Counted from the first letter of the stretch, positions 18,204 through 26,983 are shown. The stretch: 64,000 nucleotides of DNA from Lysinibacillus capsici (GCF_003367505.1 NZ_PXXX01000020.1:62001-126000), one strand, 5' to 3'. Notes: a model not told the origin generated them from the letters alone. Translations and numbers: made by a program.

Positions 18204-19235
18204 TTACCATTTTGCACGATGTTCCTCAATACATCCGAGCATTTGTTGAATAACCAGTGTTTCACCATTGTCGAGTAAAATAGAACCGTCGTAATAGCCA
18301 AATAGTTGATGTACCTCTGATTTAACTAGTTTGGCATTCGTTTGGGCTATACGCTCAAAAAAGGGTGAAAAGGTTAAGGAGACCTGATTAGAAAATTTTG
18401 TTTTCACTTTCCAACGCTGCATATAATCTTCAGAATCATATTGAAATAATAAATCCTCATGTATTTTTGTCATTTTACCATCAACAAAAACAGCATTTTC
18501 AGTCATGCCTGTGCCATCTGTCCATTTACCTCCTAAATTAAGTCCGATGCGTCGTCCACGTACTCGTTGAGAGGCCATTCCCCAATTCCATAATGCTTCA
18601 CGTGGCCATACACCTCGTCCATAATCCAACACAGCAAAATTCTCCTCAGCTGAGAAATTAAAACGCCGAGTACCAATTGTGACAACACCTGATGTTGGCA
18701 ATATGTGATGCTTGCCTGTGAACTGAAATGTTTTACGATTCCAAGGAATGACTACATTTAAGGTTTCGTCCGCTGGTGGGTGCTGAATGATAAGCTTTGC
18801 GCGTAAAACATCTCCGTCAAAGTTTGGTATAGAAACAGATAGATGTGTTTCATTTTGTATATATAATAAATCAATCATCATTTCACTATTTTTAAATGAA
18901 ACAGATTCTAAAACCTGTGTAGGCATTTTTAGTTTACCACCAAAGGGGATTGTGATCGTTTTTTCAAAATAGCGCTGTGTTTCATATTCAAGGAAATAAA
19001 CGAAGCAGACTGCTGCGTAATCTAGATGACTAATCGTAGCTGAAAACAAGATTTCATCACCGTAGACACACCAATAGTTCCATTTCTTTTTGCGCATGAG
19101 ATGGCCGCTTAAATTGCTATTAATAAGTGGTTTGCGTGCAAATCCGATGGCTGCTGGATTTAAATTACCTTTTTTATCGCATAAAAGAGTTGGCTGTAAA
19201 ATCTCTTTTTCAGCATGCTGCCTCACATTCAACAT
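18204..19235 (-). CDS. DUF2804 domain-containing protein
   Basis: A 343-residue protein of the DUF2804 family, with no known enzymatic role. The C-terminal half carries the conserved stretch RRIGLNLGGKWTDGTGMTENAV and the FAVLDYGRGVWPRE segment; the many aromatic and beta-prone stretches suggest a lipocalin-like beta-barrel fold. There is no signal peptide or transmembrane helix. The ATG at 19235 directly abuts GAAGGG, so the GTG at 19226 (9 nt from the RBS) may be the true start. It is a single gene, convergent with the phosphodiesterase gene. Confidence 0.75.
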   Translation of the reverse strand: MLNVRQHAEKEILQPTLLCDKKGNLNPAAIGFARKPLINSNLSGHLMRKKKWNYWCVYGDEILFSATISHLDYAAVCFVYFLEYETQRYFEKTITIPFGGKLKMPTQVLESVSFKNSEMMIDLLYIQNETHLSVSIPNFDGDVLRAKLIIQHPPADETLNVVIPWNRKTFQFTGKHHILPTSGVVTIGTRRFNFSAEENFAVLDYGRGVWPREALWNWGMASQRVRGRRIGLNLGGKWTDGTGMTENAVFVDGKMTKIHEDLLFQYDSEDYMQRWKVKTKFSNQVSLTFSPFFERIAQTNAKLVKSEVHQLFGYYDGSILLDNGETLVIQQMLGCIEEHRAKW

Positions 19236-19408
19236 CCCTTCTGGTCATAAAATAAAATTGACATATCTTTAATCCTTATTGTAGCAAAAATGTTCTTGAA
19301 ATTGGAAAGGAACATGCTGAATATAATGGATTTCAATAAGAATTATGAGGAAGGACCTAACTAATAGAAATGCTTAAATAGACATATGATGGCATGAGGA
19401 GGTTATGT

Positions 19409-19903
19409 ATGGCAAAAATGTATAATAGGCAGGCTGCAGTTCAATATGCTAATTTGTGGTGGAACAGACGCAATCCTGCTTTTCCAAATTTTGATGTAGA
19501 TTGCACGAACTATATATCTCAGTGTTTACTTGCAGGAGGGGCACCGATGCGAGGTGCACCAAGTAGAGAGAAAGGCTGGTGGATTCAGCAAGGGAATTGG
19601 AGCTTTAGCTGGTCTGTTGCCCATTCATTACGATGGTATTTAGAAGGATCTACAACAGGATTGAAGGGTAGACGTGTTCAATATGCAGAGGAACTAGAGC
19701 TTGGAGATGTCATTTTTTATGATTTTCAAGGGAATGGTAGAATTGACCACTCCGTTATTGTTACAAGTATTCAAAATGGTATTCCTTATGTGAATGCCCA
19801 CACCTCAGATAGTATTAATCGACCTTATTTTTATGAGGATTCCACCGCCTATACGCCAAGCATGACCTACTTTTTCTATCATATAGATGACAGCTTTGCT
19901 TAG
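19409..19903 (+). CDS. amidase domain-containing protein (Amidase_6 type)
   Basis: A 164-residue protein consisting almost only of an Amidase_6-like domain, a papain/NlpC-like cysteine hydrolase fold. The expected nucleophile lies in DCTNYISQ and the His in RIDHSVIVT, followed by the usual NAHTSDSINRPYF segment. In larger relatives this domain is attached to wall-binding modules. Here it stands alone without a signal peptide, so the site of action is unclear. An upstream ATG (19394) overlaps the Shine-Dalgarno GAGGAGG (19396-19402), which points to the ATG at 19409, 6 nt away; I use that start. Confidence 0.82.
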   Translation: MAKMYNRQAAVQYANLWWNRRNPAFPNFDVDCTNYISQCLLAGGAPMRGAPSREKGWWIQQGNWSFSWSVAHSLRWYLEGSTTGLKGRRVQYAEELELGDVIFYDFQGNGRIDHSVIVTSIQNGIPYVNAHTSDSINRPYFYEDSTAYTPSMTYFFYHIDDSFA

Positions 19904-20000
19904 GAACAGGTAGTTTTAAAGCATACAAATATATGATAATGTGAAAGATAGAAGAGATAAACTCTAATATGTTGTCTTATGGTAGAAGGAGAATTGATAT

Positions 20001-20573
20001 ATGAGCGAACAAATTTTATCTGTTAGAGATGCAATTATTCAACGTCGTTCCATTAAAAAGTTTAATGGCCAGCCTGTAGAGCGTGAGGATTTAATGGCTA
20101 TTATTGACGATGCAGTTTGGGCTCCCAATCATGGTAATCGTGAGCCGTGGCGATTAGTTGTTGCCTGTGGAAAGGAATTAACAAATCTTCACCAGCTATT
20201 ACGTGACTTAACAATTCCTAAATGGCAGGAGCTTTCAAGCGAAGATTTAGCGAAGCAGATGTTGAAATTTACATTACCGGGTGGCTATGCCTTTGTTATC
20301 GTTCCAGAGGATGCGCGTCAAAAAGAACGTTTAGAAGATTATGCAGCAGCAAGTACATTTATTCAAAACATGCAGTTACTGGCATGGGATAAAGGCATAG
20401 GCTCTTGCTGGAAAACACCAGGCTTCCTAGATAATCCAAAATTCCGTGAAGCTTTAAAAGTACAGCCAGGTGAGCGTGTCATTGCTATGCTACAAGTTGG
20501 TTATTTTGATGAAGTGCCAAAAGGTAAAGAGCGCAAACAAGCAGCTGATATCGTTACGATTTTTGGTGAGTAA
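20001..20573 (+). CDS. nitroreductase family protein
   Basis: FMN-dependent NAD(P)H oxidoreductase, 190 residues, normal for the family. The N-terminal RDAIIQRRSIKKFNG holds the FMN-phosphate-binding RRSIK pattern; APNHGNREPWRLVVACG is the second FMN contact, and GIGSCWKTPGF lies where the C-terminal FMN contact is expected. The true substrate (quinone, flavin, nitro-compound or other) cannot be told. GAAGGAG is 9-10 nt before ATG. It is a single gene ending at a strong terminator shared with the convergent dipeptidase. Confidence 0.88.
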   Translation: MSEQILSVRDAIIQRRSIKKFNGQPVEREDLMAIIDDAVWAPNHGNREPWRLVVACGKELTNLHQLLRDLTIPKWQELSSEDLAKQMLKFTLPGGYAFVIVPEDARQKERLEDYAAASTFIQNMQLLAWDKGIGSCWKTPGFLDNPKFREALKVQPGERVIAMLQVGYFDEVPKGKERKQAADIVTIFGE

Positions 20574-20581
20574 TCAAAGTA

Positions 20582-20618
20582 AAAAAATCCCTTCACTTTG
20601 ACAGTGAGGGGATTTTTT
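20582..20618. terminator. bidirectional terminator between nitroreductase and dipeptidase genes
   Basis: A 16-bp stem (20582-20597 with 20603-20618, one G-T pair), with a 5-nt loop and an A run/T run at the ends. It serves both convergent genes. Confidence 0.9.
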
Positions 20619-20631
20619 AATTAATTGATAT

Positions 20632-22014
20632 TTATTTTTGTAATCCTGAAACCTCATATAAATAATCACTAAGAACACGTAAGCCTTTATCAAAGTTTTC
20701 TAAATGGAAGTGTTCATTTGGTGCATGGAAGTTTTCACTTGATAGACCGAAGCCCATTAGCACTACAGGTAAATCTAAAATTTCATCAAACGCAGCGACG
20801 ATAGGGATGGATCCACCGCCGCGTGTGTATGCTGTTGGTACATTATACACTTTTTCATAGGAGCGTCCAGCAGCCTGGATAAATGGATGATCGAAAGGCG
20901 TTAGGAATGGACGGCCTTTATCGAATTCAGAAATGTTGATTTCCACACCAGCAGGTTTGTGCTTTTCAACATGTGCTTTTAAAAGTGCTACAATTTCATC
21001 GGGCTCTTGATTTGGTACAAGACGGCATGTGATTTTAGCGCCAGCTTCAGCGGGCAGCACTGTTTTGATGCCTTCACCTGAGAAACCACCAAATACACCG
21101 TTAACCTCTAGGGTTGGGCGGGCCCAAGTACGTTCTAAATAAGAATACCCTTGTTCACCGAATAATTCTTTTACGCCAACTTCCTGTTTAACAGACTCTT
21201 CATCGAAGCCAAGCGCAAGATAAGCCTCACGTTCCTCTTCTGTTAATGGCAACACTTTGTCGTAGAAACCTTCAACTTGAATCGTACCATGCTCATCACG
21301 GAAGGATGCTAAAATTTCAGCTAATGCGTGAATAGCATTTTGTACGCCACCACCATAAAGACCGGAGTGTAAATCTCCCTTAGCTCCACGCACATCAATT
21401 TGAATGCCCGTTAAGCCCCGTAAACCATAGCATACCGCAGGCTTCCCAGGACCATAAAGACCTGTATCGGAAATTAAAATTAAATCTGCCGCTAGTTTTT
21501 CTTTATATTGTTCAACATAGGCAGGTAGATGTGGACTACCAATTTCTTCTTCACCTTCATAAATGAACTTAACATTGACAGGTAATGTCCCTGTTGTAGC
21601 AAACAATGCCTCAATCATTTTTAAGTGCATAAAGACTTGTCCTTTATCATCACTCGCACCACGAGCAAATAATTTATTGTCTCGAATTGTAGGATTAAAA
21701 GGCTCACTGTCCCATAAATTTAATGGATCAACAGGTTGAACATCATAATGACCATAAAATAAAATAGTTGGTTTACCCTCTGCATGTAGCCAGTCTGCAT
21801 AAACAACAGGGTGCCCAGCTGTTTGTGTAATGGAGATATTTTCAAGATTTAGTTTTTCAAACGCACTGGCTAGCCATTCAGCTGCATGTTGAATATCCTC
21901 TTTATGCTCGGATAAAGAACTGATACTTGGAATTCGTAAAAATTCATTCAATTCATTTAAATGTGCCTCACGGTGTTCTGCAAAATAAGCATCAATTTGC
22001 TGTAAATTAGTCAT
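20632..22014 (-). CDS. M20 family dipeptidase
   Basis: Di-zinc exopeptidase of the M20 family (CNDP/ArgE/DapE/CPG2-type), 460 residues. Metal-site motifs appear in order: FYGHYDVQPVDP (His, Asp), ARGASDDKGQ (bridging Asp), EGEEEIGSP (catalytic Glu and metal Glu), LISDTG (Asp) and the C-terminal SENFHAPNE (His). The inserted lid domain spans about residues 190-330, with GLRGLTGIQIDVRGAKGDLHSG at its start. There is no signal peptide, so it probably hydrolyses imported dipeptides in the cytosol. It is a single gene with its own promoter region upstream of 22014. Confidence 0.9.
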   Translation of the reverse strand: MTNLQQIDAYFAEHREAHLNELNEFLRIPSISSLSEHKEDIQHAAEWLASAFEKLNLENISITQTAGHPVVYADWLHAEGKPTILFYGHYDVQPVDPLNLWDSEPFNPTIRDNKLFARGASDDKGQVFMHLKMIEALFATTGTLPVNVKFIYEGEEEIGSPHLPAYVEQYKEKLAADLILISDTGLYGPGKPAVCYGLRGLTGIQIDVRGAKGDLHSGLYGGGVQNAIHALAEILASFRDEHGTIQVEGFYDKVLPLTEEEREAYLALGFDEESVKQEVGVKELFGEQGYSYLERTWARPTLEVNGVFGGFSGEGIKTVLPAEAGAKITCRLVPNQEPDEIVALLKAHVEKHKPAGVEINISEFDKGRPFLTPFDHPFIQAAGRSYEKVYNVPTAYTRGGGSIPIVAAFDEILDLPVVLMGFGLSSENFHAPNEHFHLENFDKGLRVLSDYLYEVSGLQK

Positions 22015-22111
22015 TAAGCATCCCTCTTTCTAATATTTCGATAATAGAAATAGTATAGCACAATTTACTTTTAGGAATCTTAAATTGTCTTGAAAGATTA
22101 CACATAGCACC

Positions 22112-22150
22112 TACAAAATAAACCACAAGAGCTAAATAGCAATTGTGGTT
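22112..22150 (-). terminator. possible terminator of the SDR operon
   Basis: AACCACAA (22121-22128) pairs with TTGTGGTT (22143-22150), with inner GCT/AGC pairing. On the minus strand TATTTTG follows. It lies about 140 bp beyond the stop of the SDR gene at 22292. The sequence between them has no gene I recognise. Confidence 0.5.
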
Positions 22151-22291
22151 GAGTCTTACTTGAGTGGATTATAAATTCTTCATTTTTCAGTGAAGGGTTC
22201 AGATACAACAGTCAGATCGCTTCGCACTTTTAACGGCTAGAATAGCATCATTAAATGCACTAGCTTTCAGGCGAGTCTATTCAAAGCCTCA

Positions 22292-23035
22292 TTAGTGAGC
22301 AGTATAACCACCATCAACAAGAAGCGTTGTACCATTAACAAAGCTTGCGTCATCGCTTGCTAAAAAGAGAACGGCTTTAGCGATTTCTTCTGGTTTACCA
22401 AGTCGACCTTGTGGGTGAAGGGATGCTAAATATTCTTTCTTCTGAGCATCGACCTCAGCTAATAGAGGAGTGTCGATATAGCCAGGACACACCGCATTTA
22501 CACGAATACCCTGTTTAGCGTAAGCAGTACATAGGTTTTGTGTTAATAATTTAACGCCACCTTTTGCAGATGAGTAGGCTGTAGGGTTTGGTAAGGCAAC
22601 GAAGCTATGAATTGAACCAGCGTTAACAATGACGCCACCTGTTCCTTGGGCAAGGAATTGTTCAATGGCATATTTATCCGATAGAAATACACCTGATAAA
22701 TTAATATCAATTGTTCTTTTCCATTTTTCAAAAGAAAGCTCGTGTGCTGGTGCATCGTCAGCTACGCCTGCATTTGCATACATAATATCAAGTTTACCGT
22801 ATTTAGTAACGGTTTCCTTTATCATGTTTTGAATGTCCGCTTCATTTGTTACGTCTGTTTTTACGAAAAGTGTATCAAAACCATTGTTATTTAATTCTTC
22901 AGAAACGCTTTGTCCACGATCAGAAAAATCGGCAATAACGACTTTAGCGCCTTCTTCTACAAAGAGACGAACTGTGGCTTCACCGATACCACTAGCCCCA
23001 CCTGTAACAATTGCTACTTTATCTTTTAGTTTCAT
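22292..23035 (-). CDS. SDR family NAD(P)-dependent oxidoreductase
   Basis: Classical short-chain dehydrogenase/reductase, 247 residues from the chosen start. The cofactor motif TGGASGIG lies near residue 10, NAG near residue 86, and the catalytic Ser-Tyr-Lys set appears as NAGSIHSF and YSSAKGG. The closing GTTLLVDGGYTAH is typical. An acidic residue at the end of the second strand (IADFSD) suggests NAD rather than NADP. A GTG four codons upstream (23047) overlaps the RBS AAAGGTGG, which is spaced 8 nt from the ATG at 23035. It is the second gene of an operon with the SDR at 23056, 20 bp apart. Confidence 0.88.
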   Translation of the reverse strand: MKLKDKVAIVTGGASGIGEATVRLFVEEGAKVVIADFSDRGQSVSEELNNNGFDTLFVKTDVTNEADIQNMIKETVTKYGKLDIMYANAGVADDAPAHELSFEKWKRTIDINLSGVFLSDKYAIEQFLAQGTGGVIVNAGSIHSFVALPNPTAYSSAKGGVKLLTQNLCTAYAKQGIRVNAVCPGYIDTPLLAEVDAQKKEYLASLHPQGRLGKPEEIAKAVLFLASDDASFVNGTTLLVDGGYTAH

Positions 23036-23055
23036 ATAAATGACCACCTTTAATG

Positions 23056-23811
23056 TTATTTTGCTGTTGCTCCGCCATCAATAACGAATTCTGCACCTGT
23101 TGAAAAGGAAGATTCATCAGAAGCTAAAAACAATACAGTTTGCGCTACTTCCTTTACAGAGCCTAAACGTCCTAATGGGAATAAGTTTTTGCCTAATTCA
23201 TCTTTTGAGCTTCCTGTTGTTGCTGATGCATAGTCTGCCATACCTGTATCAATGTAGCCAGGATGAATGGAGTTGACACGTACGCCGTATGGAGCATACT
23301 CCATAGCAGCATCTTTTGTCATAATGCGAACAGCCCCTTTACTAGCGCCGTATAATACGTGACCAGCAGCACCTGTTAAGCCTGCAATAGAGGAAGCATT
23401 AATAACAGAACCATTATGTTGTTTAGCCATAAGCGGCATAATATGTTTCATGCCTAAGAACACACCTGTCACATTGATGGACATTAAGCGGTTCCAGTCA
23501 GAAAGCTCGATTTCTGCAAGGGGTTTTATGATATAGATACCTGCATTATTGAAAAGAATATCCACTTTCTTAAATGTTTTTATTGATTCATCTGCAACCT
23601 TTTTCCAGTCTTCTTCATTACTAACATCGTGGCGGATAAATACTGCCTCACCGCCGATAGTTTGAATATCACGGACTGTATCGTTCCCATATTGTTCATT
23701 TATATCAGTAATAACTATTTTTGCTCCCTCTTTAGCAAATAATAGTGCAGTTTCTTTCCCGATTCCTGTACCTCCACCTGTAATAATGGCCACTTTGTTT
23801 TCTAATCTCAT
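23056..23811 (-). CDS. SDR family NAD(P)-dependent oxidoreductase
   Basis: Classical SDR, 251 residues, paralogous to its downstream neighbour. It has the cofactor motif TGGGTGIG, an Asp after strand two (ITDIN, NAD-type), NNAG, and the catalytic SSIAGLTG and YGASKGA. The end GAEFVIDGGATAK is typical. Sequence style resembles hydroxysteroid or cyclopentanol dehydrogenases, but the substrate is unknown. A GTG start at 23820 is possible; AAAGGTG is better spaced for the ATG at 23811. The pair is divergent from the LuxR-type gene at 24004, which makes that protein the likely regulator. Adjacent paralogous SDRs suggest two steps on related alcohols or ketones. Confidence 0.88.
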   Translation of the reverse strand: MRLENKVAIITGGGTGIGKETALLFAKEGAKIVITDINEQYGNDTVRDIQTIGGEAVFIRHDVSNEEDWKKVADESIKTFKKVDILFNNAGIYIIKPLAEIELSDWNRLMSINVTGVFLGMKHIMPLMAKQHNGSVINASSIAGLTGAAGHVLYGASKGAVRIMTKDAAMEYAPYGVRVNSIHPGYIDTGMADYASATTGSSKDELGKNLFPLGRLGSVKEVAQTVLFLASDESSFSTGAEFVIDGGATAK

Positions 23812-24003
23812 TTCAAGCACGCACCTTTCATTATTTCTGGTTATATGGTTGCCTTAGGATTCAAAAGTATTCGCATTGTTTAGCGATACCTTCATCTTAC
23901 TCCTTTCAATTTGAAATACTATCCTATAAGATGCTGTATAATATAGTGAGTGAATATCCTCCATTTATAGGGGTATTTTTAGTGTGAAGGAGAAGAATTT
24001 CCT

Positions 24004-25134
24004 ATGACGCATCCATTTCAATCAATTGAAGAAGTAACACTTCAAGAATTTGTGTTGTTTATTAAAATCCATCATCAGCAAATTGAAGAGAATACAATTA
24101 TTTATCTTAATCTAGAACCTTCTATAACTGGGGCAGATCGAAAAAGAACAGCAATGCTATTAGATTCATTTTTGCGTTTAATGACACATGCAAATATCGA
24201 TGAATTAAATAATGATGAGAAGTATTTTTTCAACACATGGCTTCAATCACAGTTGTCCATTATTGATAGGAAGAGCTTTAATTTATTTCAATTAATATTT
24301 GAGAAATCGTTGATTACTTTTATGATTCAACAGAAGAGTAGTCGAACGAACGCCATCTTCATGTATGTATTATCGACATTTACGTTACTTGTAGAGCTTT
24401 ATTATGACTGTGAGGGAGATAACCAAACTAGTAACATAGCTAGCGAAAATCAGAAAATTAGGCACTTACAATTATTAGATAGGCTTGATAAATTGCTTAT
24501 TAGTTCCTCAGGTTATCAGGATTTAGCGCTGATTTTAAAAAAATGTGAAGAGTATTTTAGTTATAAAAGATGTGTATTTTACGCATATGTCCCATGGTCC
24601 AATCAATTTTATGGAGTTATTGGCGCAGAGCTGCCTAAGGTGCAAAGCATGAAAGGGGAGTTGACTGGGGAAAACACGATACTTAGTTCAAGAAAGCCCA
24701 TTTATTTAAAAAATCCTAAAAATTACGTGAAAGAAGAGCATATCCAATTATTTAATTTATCTTCGATTATTTTTATTCCCATTTTGCGTCAAGAGCAATT
24801 ATTTGGATGGCTAACATTTGATCAGCTAGGGGAGGAGTTTGATTGTACAAAGGAAGAATTAACACTCCTTGAGGAAGTAGGGAAGCGTTTAGGTTTATTT
24901 TTATCACGTAAGGGCGAGAAGGTAGAAAAGAATACAGTGCTTCATTTAACTGAAAGGGAATCGATGATACTTGGCCTGCTTGCCGAAGGATATGATAATA
25001 AAAAAATTGCTGGTTTATTATTTTTAAGTGAGCATACTGTCAGGGATTATGTAAGCAGTCTTATGACAAAGCTCAAAGCAAAGAATCGAACACAGGTCGT
25101 TGCCTCAGCCTTTCGTCTAGGACTGTTAAGCTAA
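24004..25134 (+). CDS. GAF-LuxR type transcriptional regulator
   Basis: A 376-residue DNA-binding regulator. The C-terminal LuxR-type helix-turn-helix (about 312-372) is clear: LTERESMILGLLAEGYDNKKIA and LSEHTVRDYVSSLM. The middle (about 165-300) has the pattern of a GAF domain (SSGYQDLALILKKCEEYFSYKRCVFYAY onward, with IIFIPILRQEQLFGWLTFD). The N-terminal about 150 residues are not recognised. There is no receiver domain, so the signal is probably a small ligand rather than phosphorylation. It is divergent from the two SDR genes with 192 bp between. GAAGGAGAAG precedes ATG, and a terminator follows. Confidence 0.85.
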   Translation: MTHPFQSIEEVTLQEFVLFIKIHHQQIEENTIIYLNLEPSITGADRKRTAMLLDSFLRLMTHANIDELNNDEKYFFNTWLQSQLSIIDRKSFNLFQLIFEKSLITFMIQQKSSRTNAIFMYVLSTFTLLVELYYDCEGDNQTSNIASENQKIRHLQLLDRLDKLLISSSGYQDLALILKKCEEYFSYKRCVFYAYVPWSNQFYGVIGAELPKVQSMKGELTGENTILSSRKPIYLKNPKNYVKEEHIQLFNLSSIIFIPILRQEQLFGWLTFDQLGEEFDCTKEELTLLEEVGKRLGLFLSRKGEKVEKNTVLHLTERESMILGLLAEGYDNKKIAGLLFLSEHTVRDYVSSLMTKLKAKNRTQVVASAFRLGLLS

Positions 25135-25141
25135 AACACCC

Positions 25142-25170
25142 AATGCACTTCTATTAGGAGTGCATTTTTT
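25142..25170 (+). terminator. terminator of the GAF-LuxR gene
   Basis: AATGCACT (25142-25149) pairs with AGTGCATT (25159-25166), followed by a T run to 25170. From there to 25427 there is only AT-rich sequence with no gene that I can see. Confidence 0.75.
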
Positions 25171-25427
25171 GTTTCTTCAAATGCTAATTAATATTCTGAC
25201 AATAAATACTATTAAAAATATAGTTTAATTAATAGGTAACTATTGTCATCAAAAGCTTTTTTGGAGGGAAAGCAGTATAGTAGTAAAACAATTTTTACGA
25301 ATATTACAAGTGAAAGCGATTAAGCTTACACGATTGTAATGAAATTGAAAGCCAATGCGATAGAGTGTAATACATTATTTTGCGAGAATGTGTATAGAAG
25401 CAAGAACAAGAAGCGGAGGCATACACA

Positions 25428-25976
25428 ATGAATGAAAAATTAGAAGGCGTATACGAGGAATACAATCGTTATATATATCATTTATGTTTAAAACTAACTC
25501 GCAATAATATAGAAGCTGAAGATTTAATGCAAGAAGTTTGGGTTAAGGTTGTACGCTATGAAGATAGCGTGGCCGAAGTAGAGCATATTAAAGCTTGGCT
25601 GACAACTATTACAATGAATACATTTAGAGATCGCTATCGTAAAAAAGTACGACGTAGCAAATATATGATGAACCAACCTGAAACATTAGACGTGCCGATT
25701 CTAGATTTGGTTCCCAATAACGATATTTCTACAGAAGAAAAAATTGAAAAGGACATTGTAACAAAACTAGTCCAGGATAAAATGGAGCAATTAGATGCTA
25801 TTTATAGAAAGACTTTATGGTATTTCTACATAGACCAATACTCACTTGCAGAAATCTCTACAATTATGAAAGTTTCCATTGGTACTGTGAAATCTCGTTT
25901 ATTCCGTGCAAAGGCTCGATTAAAAGAAATGCTCATGTCAGATACAGCTATTGTGGAATCTGTGCTACCAGCGTAA
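25428..25976 (+). CDS. RNA polymerase sigma factor, sigma-70 family (ECF-like)
   Basis: A 182-residue sigma factor with only regions 2 and 4. Region 2 includes AEDLMQEVWVKVVRYED and KAWLTTITMNTFRDRYRKK. Region 4 includes YSLAEISTIMKVSIGTVKSRLFRAKARLKE, a standard helix-turn-helix. GCGGAGG lies 9 nt before ATG. Most ECF factors are followed by an anti-sigma gene, but none is present here: the next gene is convergent and a terminator lies about 60 bp downstream. Control may therefore be transcriptional or by an unlinked partner. The promoter it recognises is unknown. Confidence 0.88.
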   Translation: MNEKLEGVYEEYNRYIYHLCLKLTRNNIEAEDLMQEVWVKVVRYEDSVAEVEHIKAWLTTITMNTFRDRYRKKVRRSKYMMNQPETLDVPILDLVPNNDISTEEKIEKDIVTKLVQDKMEQLDAIYRKTLWYFYIDQYSLAEISTIMKVSIGTVKSRLFRAKARLKEMLMSDTAIVESVLPA

Positions 25977-26034
25977 TAAAGCAGATTGGTCGCACATCAC
26001 AGTACTTAGACGGAAGTATTTGGTCGACTAATCA

Positions 26035-26074
26035 AAAAAGATGCATTCGCAAACAGTTGCAAATGCATCTTTTT
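26035..26074. terminator. bidirectional terminator between the sigma factor and marR
   Basis: A 13-bp stem (26035-26047 with 26062-26074) whose loop contains a further GCAA/TTGC pairing, flanked by an A run and a T run. It serves both convergent genes. Confidence 0.88.
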
Positions 26075-26082
26075 ATTGTGCT

Positions 26083-26529
26083 TTAATCTGGTCGATTTGT
26101 CTCCACATCCAATAAACATTTAGAGAAAATAGTTCGTAAGGTTTGCAGTTCCTCCGCTGTTAGCATACCAAACATATTATTAATGATTTCGCTCACTTGT
26201 TGACGAGATTCTTTTAATATGTTTTCACCGTCAGCCGTAATGACTAGTTGAGAAGCACGGCGGTCTGTGGCATGCTGTGTTTTTTCAATAAAGCCACCAT
26301 TTATCAGCTTGGTTGTTAAAACAGTGACACCACCAGTAGTTACTTTTAACCGCTCAGCAATAGCAGAAGGGCGTTTTGGGCCCTCCTGCGATAAGTAGTC
26401 TAAAATTAAAATATGGGATTTTGAAAAGCCGAGTACATTATGATTATTCCACTCGTTTGCCCACTTACGCTCAATAGATGAAACGACTTCAAACAACGAG
26501 GTAATGGCTTTTTGTTTTTCTTGGTCCAT
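26083..26529 (-). CDS. MarR family transcriptional regulator
   Basis: A 148-residue winged-helix repressor. The recognition region is RPSAIAERLKVTTGGVTVLTTKLINGGFIEK, and the wing is ATDRRASQLVITADG, containing the conserved DRR. The C-terminal helices for dimerisation follow. One Cys lies near the C-terminus (SKCLLDVE) and none in the N-terminal helix, so an OhrR-like redox mechanism is not indicated. It is the second gene of an operon with the spx-like gene, 23 bp apart. Two palindromes upstream of spx are good candidates for its operators, which would make the operon autoregulated. Confidence 0.9.
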   Translation of the reverse strand: MDQEKQKAITSLFEVVSSIERKWANEWNNHNVLGFSKSHILILDYLSQEGPKRPSAIAERLKVTTGGVTVLTTKLINGGFIEKTQHATDRRASQLVITADGENILKESRQQVSEIINNMFGMLTAEELQTLRTIFSKCLLDVETNRPD

Positions 26530-26552
26530 AGAAGGTCATCTCCAAAACTGTT

Positions 26553-26957
26553 TTAACTTTCTTGTGCCAATCTTGTCATCGCATTTAATTCGTAAGCACG
26601 TACTTTACGTGGGATAAAACGACGGATGTCCATCTCATTGTAACCAACTTGAATACGTTTTTCATCTATTATAATAGGGCTACGCAACATTCTTGGGTGT
26701 GCCTGAATGATAGCAAATAGCTCTTGAATAGAAAGTTGGTCGATGTCGATATTTAAGTTTTTAAAGTCATTTGAGTTTGTTGCAATGATTTCATCTGTGC
26801 CATCTTCAGTCATACTTAGAATTTCTTTGAATTCTGCAAGTGTAAGTGGATGAGATGTAATACGTTTTTCTTTATATTCTATGTTGTGATCTTTTAACCA
26901 TTTAAGTGCTTTTCTGGATGAAGAACAGCTCGCTTGTGAGTAAATTGTAACTGTCAT
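26553..26957 (-). CDS. Spx-family RNA polymerase-binding regulator lacking the CxxC switch
   Basis: A 134-residue ArsC/Spx-family protein very similar to B. subtilis Spx (131 residues), a thiol-stress regulator that binds the alpha C-terminal domain of RNA polymerase. Shared landmarks are SRKALKWLKDH, MTEDGTDEII, the RSPIIIDEKR segment (RPI in Spx), VGYNEMDIRRF and PRKVR. The redox motif, CTSC in Spx, reads CSSS (residues 11-14): the second cysteine is serine. It therefore cannot form the intramolecular disulfide that activates Spx. It may be a paralogue acting without redox control, such as an Spx modulator. It is first gene of an operon with marR, with a candidate operator overlapping its promoter. 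Confidence 0.88.
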   Translation of the reverse strand: MTVTIYSQASCSSSRKALKWLKDHNIEYKEKRITSHPLTLAEFKEILSMTEDGTDEIIATNSNDFKNLNIDIDQLSIQELFAIIQAHPRMLRSPIIIDEKRIQVGYNEMDIRRFIPRKVRAYELNAMTRLAQES

Positions 26958-26983
26958 TCTTCATTCCTCGCTTTCTTTTTTAG

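Noticed and set aside
23911-23942. Promoter TTGAAA/TATAAT before the GAF-LuxR gene
   Set aside because: The 20-bp spacer is outside the normal range, so it was not listed as a feature.
25817-26086. 89-codon frame overlapping the sigma factor end, considered as a possible anti-sigma factor
   Set aside because: It is an out-of-frame shadow of the sigma gene, lacks an RBS and a transmembrane helix, and ends inside the terminator.
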